Source of the DNA: Whitmania pigra
Lineage: Eukaryota > Annelida > Clitellata > Hirudinida > Haemopidae
Assembly: GCA_021613335.1 (NCBI GenBank)
Contig: JAJTWR010000431.1
Span: 1,364,001 to 1,428,000 of the forward strand
DNA length: 64,000 bases
Direction of reading: 5' to 3'
Below are positions 62,749 through 64,000 of the stretch, one piece after another (the first letter of the stretch is position 1; every line of letters begins with the position of its first letter). The position numbers were made by a program, and so were the translations under genes. The notes beneath the pieces were generated by a model. That model was not told the DNA's origin, did not search any database, and saw only the letters and a list, made by a program, of their open reading frames with translations.

Positions 62749-64000
62749 GGATGGGGCTCCGCAGCATCGTTGGGTTTGGTCCAACGGCGAAAGCGGGCCG
62801 GAGTGATGCGCTCCAGCACAGTGAAGAACAGCGGGACGACGAACAAGGTGAGGAAAGTCGAAGTGATGACGCCGCCGATCACGCCGATAGCCATCGGGCT
62901 CATGAATTCGAACCCCGGGCCGCGGCTTATGGCGGTTGGCACCATGCCGATGACCATCGCGCCGGAGGTCATGAGAATCGGGCGCAGGCGGCGCGGCCCC
63001 GCACGCAAGATGGCTTCTTGCAATTCGTCGCCTTTCCGCAGGTTTTGCAGCGCTTGGTCGACGAGGAGAATGGAGTTTTTGGTGACGAGGCCGAGCAAGA
63101 GCACGACGCCGATCATCGAACCCAAGCTCAACGACCAACCGGTCGCGAAGAGGGCGATGAACGCACCGATGACTGCCAGCGGCATCGAAATCATGATGGT
63201 GATGGGGTGCTTGAAGCTCTCGAACTGCGAAGCGAGCACCATGTAGACAAACGCGAAGGCGAGGGCGAACACGAAGACGAAGCCCTGGTTCTGCTCGGCG
63301 AGCACCTTCACCTGCCCCTCGTAGCGAACGGTGTAGCCCGGGGGGAGCGGGTTCTTTTTCAACTCATTCTCGAAAGCCGACGTGACGGCGCCGAGGGAAG
63401 CGGTCGGGGAGTTGCTGGCGAAGATGGAGACGCTGCGCTCGCGGTTGAAGCGCTCGATGATGGCCGGGCCGGGCTTGAAGGCGATGGTGGCGATGTCGCC
63501 GACCGCGCGCGGGCCGGAGGGGCTGAACACTTCGAGGTCTTTCAACTCTTCGGGAGTCTCGCGGTCGCTCTTGGCGAGGCGCACCGTGATGTCGGTTTCC
63601 CGGTCGCCCTCGCGCAGCTTGCCCACGCTGACGCCGTTGAGCGCTAAGCGAATTTGTCCGCCGAGGGAGACGCTCGTGAAGCCGGAGTTCGCGGCGAGGG
63701 TGCGGTCGATGTCGACGGTGAGCTCCGACTTCGCCGGATTCGCTTGGAGCTGCACGTCGGTCACTTGCGGACGCCCCTTCTTGTCGCGCAGGTTCGTGAG
63801 GAAGTTCGCCAAGCGGGCGCCCTCGTCGCGCAGCACGTTGAGGTCCGGGCCGGTGATGTAGAGCATCAGCGGGAGGAAGTCGCCCGCGCCTTCGACAATC
63901 GGCGGGTCGTTCAGCGTCACCTCCGTCGCCGGAAGTTCAGCGAGGGCTTTTCGGACCGCATCTTTGATTGCCAAGATGTCGAGCTTTCGGTCTTTGCGCT
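62745..64000 (-). CDS. RND efflux transporter, C-terminal half (5' end outside the window)
   Basis: About 417 residues are inside the window, and the frame is open at 64000. They match the second half of an AcrB-type inner-membrane pump: porter-domain segments (NSPTASLGAVTSAFENELK), the proton-relay Lys in VVLLLGLVTKNSILLVDQAL, and the last helices (GPGFEFMSPMAIGVIGGVIT, SFLTLF-like TSTFLTLFVVPLFFTVL). The TolC-type gene follows with coupling; a membrane-fusion protein gene is expected further upstream, outside the window. The TTG at 63974 is internal, not a start. Confidence 0.95.
   Translation of the reverse strand, partial: RKDRKLDILAIKDAVRKALAELPATEVTLNDPPIVEGAGDFLPLMLYITGPDLNVLRDEGARLANFLTNLRDKKGRPQVTDVQLQANPAKSELTVDIDRTLAANSGFTSVSLGGQIRLALNGVSVGKLREGDRETDITVRLAKSDRETPEELKDLEVFSPSGPRAVGDIATIAFKPGPAIIERFNRERSVSIFASNSPTASLGAVTSAFENELKKNPLPPGYTVRYEGQVKVLAEQNQGFVFVFALAFAFVYMVLASQFESFKHPITIMISMPLAVIGAFIALFATGWSLSLGSMIGVVLLLGLVTKNSILLVDQALQNLRKGDELQEAILRAGPRRLRPILMTSGAMVIGMVPTAISRGPGFEFMSPMAIGVIGGVITSTFLTLFVVPLFFTVLERITPARFRRWTKPNDAAEPHP

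Noticed and set aside
1..64000. CRISPR arrays and complete insertion sequences
   Set aside because: No regularly spaced repeats of suitable length and no transposase-like frames were found on either strand.

Overview
The window is GC-rich, densely packed bacterial chromosome. No rRNA, phage structural genes, complete insertion sequences or CRISPR arrays were seen. The best fit is an uncultivated or little-studied member of the Myxococcota or a related deltaproteobacterial lineage. That is an inference from lipoproteins with Asp-Ala-Gly (DAGD) linkers, a sigma-54 activator with two FHA domains, a roughly 3,400-residue TPR protein, a sigma factor/FecR pair and a GldA/GldG-type ABC operon. Most co-directional neighbours overlap by ATGA or GTGA, so translational coupling is common.

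Layout. 1-7.4 kb: the end of a membrane protein, aceK (isocitrate dehydrogenase kinase/phosphatase), a low-GC repeat (propeller-like) lipoprotein, rnpB on the minus strand, a surface-repeat protein and a UDP-sugar pyrophosphorylase. 7.4-17.3 kb: ilvE, a lipoprotein with three thioredoxin-like segments, a four-gene GldA/permease/GldG/DUF4340 operon, an ECF sigma/FecR pair, ogt and tRNA-Pro(CGG) with a strong terminator. 17.4-19.1 kb: a decayed two-gene module. It has a COG4637-type AAA ATPase that lacks the segment holding its signature and Walker B motifs, and a DUF4276 gene stopped by TAA at codon 13. A 13/14 match to the tRNA T-arm lies at the far edge. 19.1-25.8 kb: a site-2-type protease with CBS domains, an MshEN-domain protein coupled to ddl, an LptM-like small lipoprotein, and lysA-dapA.

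25.8-34.4 kb: a methionine-cycle operon (SahR-like ArsR-methyltransferase fusion, then MetH split into two coupled genes) with an inverted repeat just upstream, followed by rimO, a Spy/CpxP-like protein, dtd and a DUF4105 membrane protein. 34.4-39.2 kb: the FHA sigma-54 activator, a small lipoprotein, cyaY, serA and mltG. 39.3-47.1 kb: a complete kdp potassium-uptake operon, in which a 31-codon leader ORF overlaps kdpF, followed by kdpA, B, C, D and E. 47-48.4 kb: a glycosyltransferase and a secreted Cys-rich protein. 48.5-60.6 kb: the giant TPR protein, a lipoprotein, queC and a VanX-like dipeptidase. 60.6-64 kb: a PEBP-family lipoprotein, a TolC-type outer-membrane protein and the end of an RND efflux pump that runs off the window.

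Most genes are housekeeping or envelope functions. The least ordinary parts are the decayed ATPase/DUF4276 scar beside tRNA-Pro, the three-part thiol lipoprotein, the SahR-like/split-MetH operon, and two proteins (MshEN and giant TPR) that carry repeated short peptide motifs in Pro/Ser-rich linkers. All family calls are from reading the translations; no database search was run.
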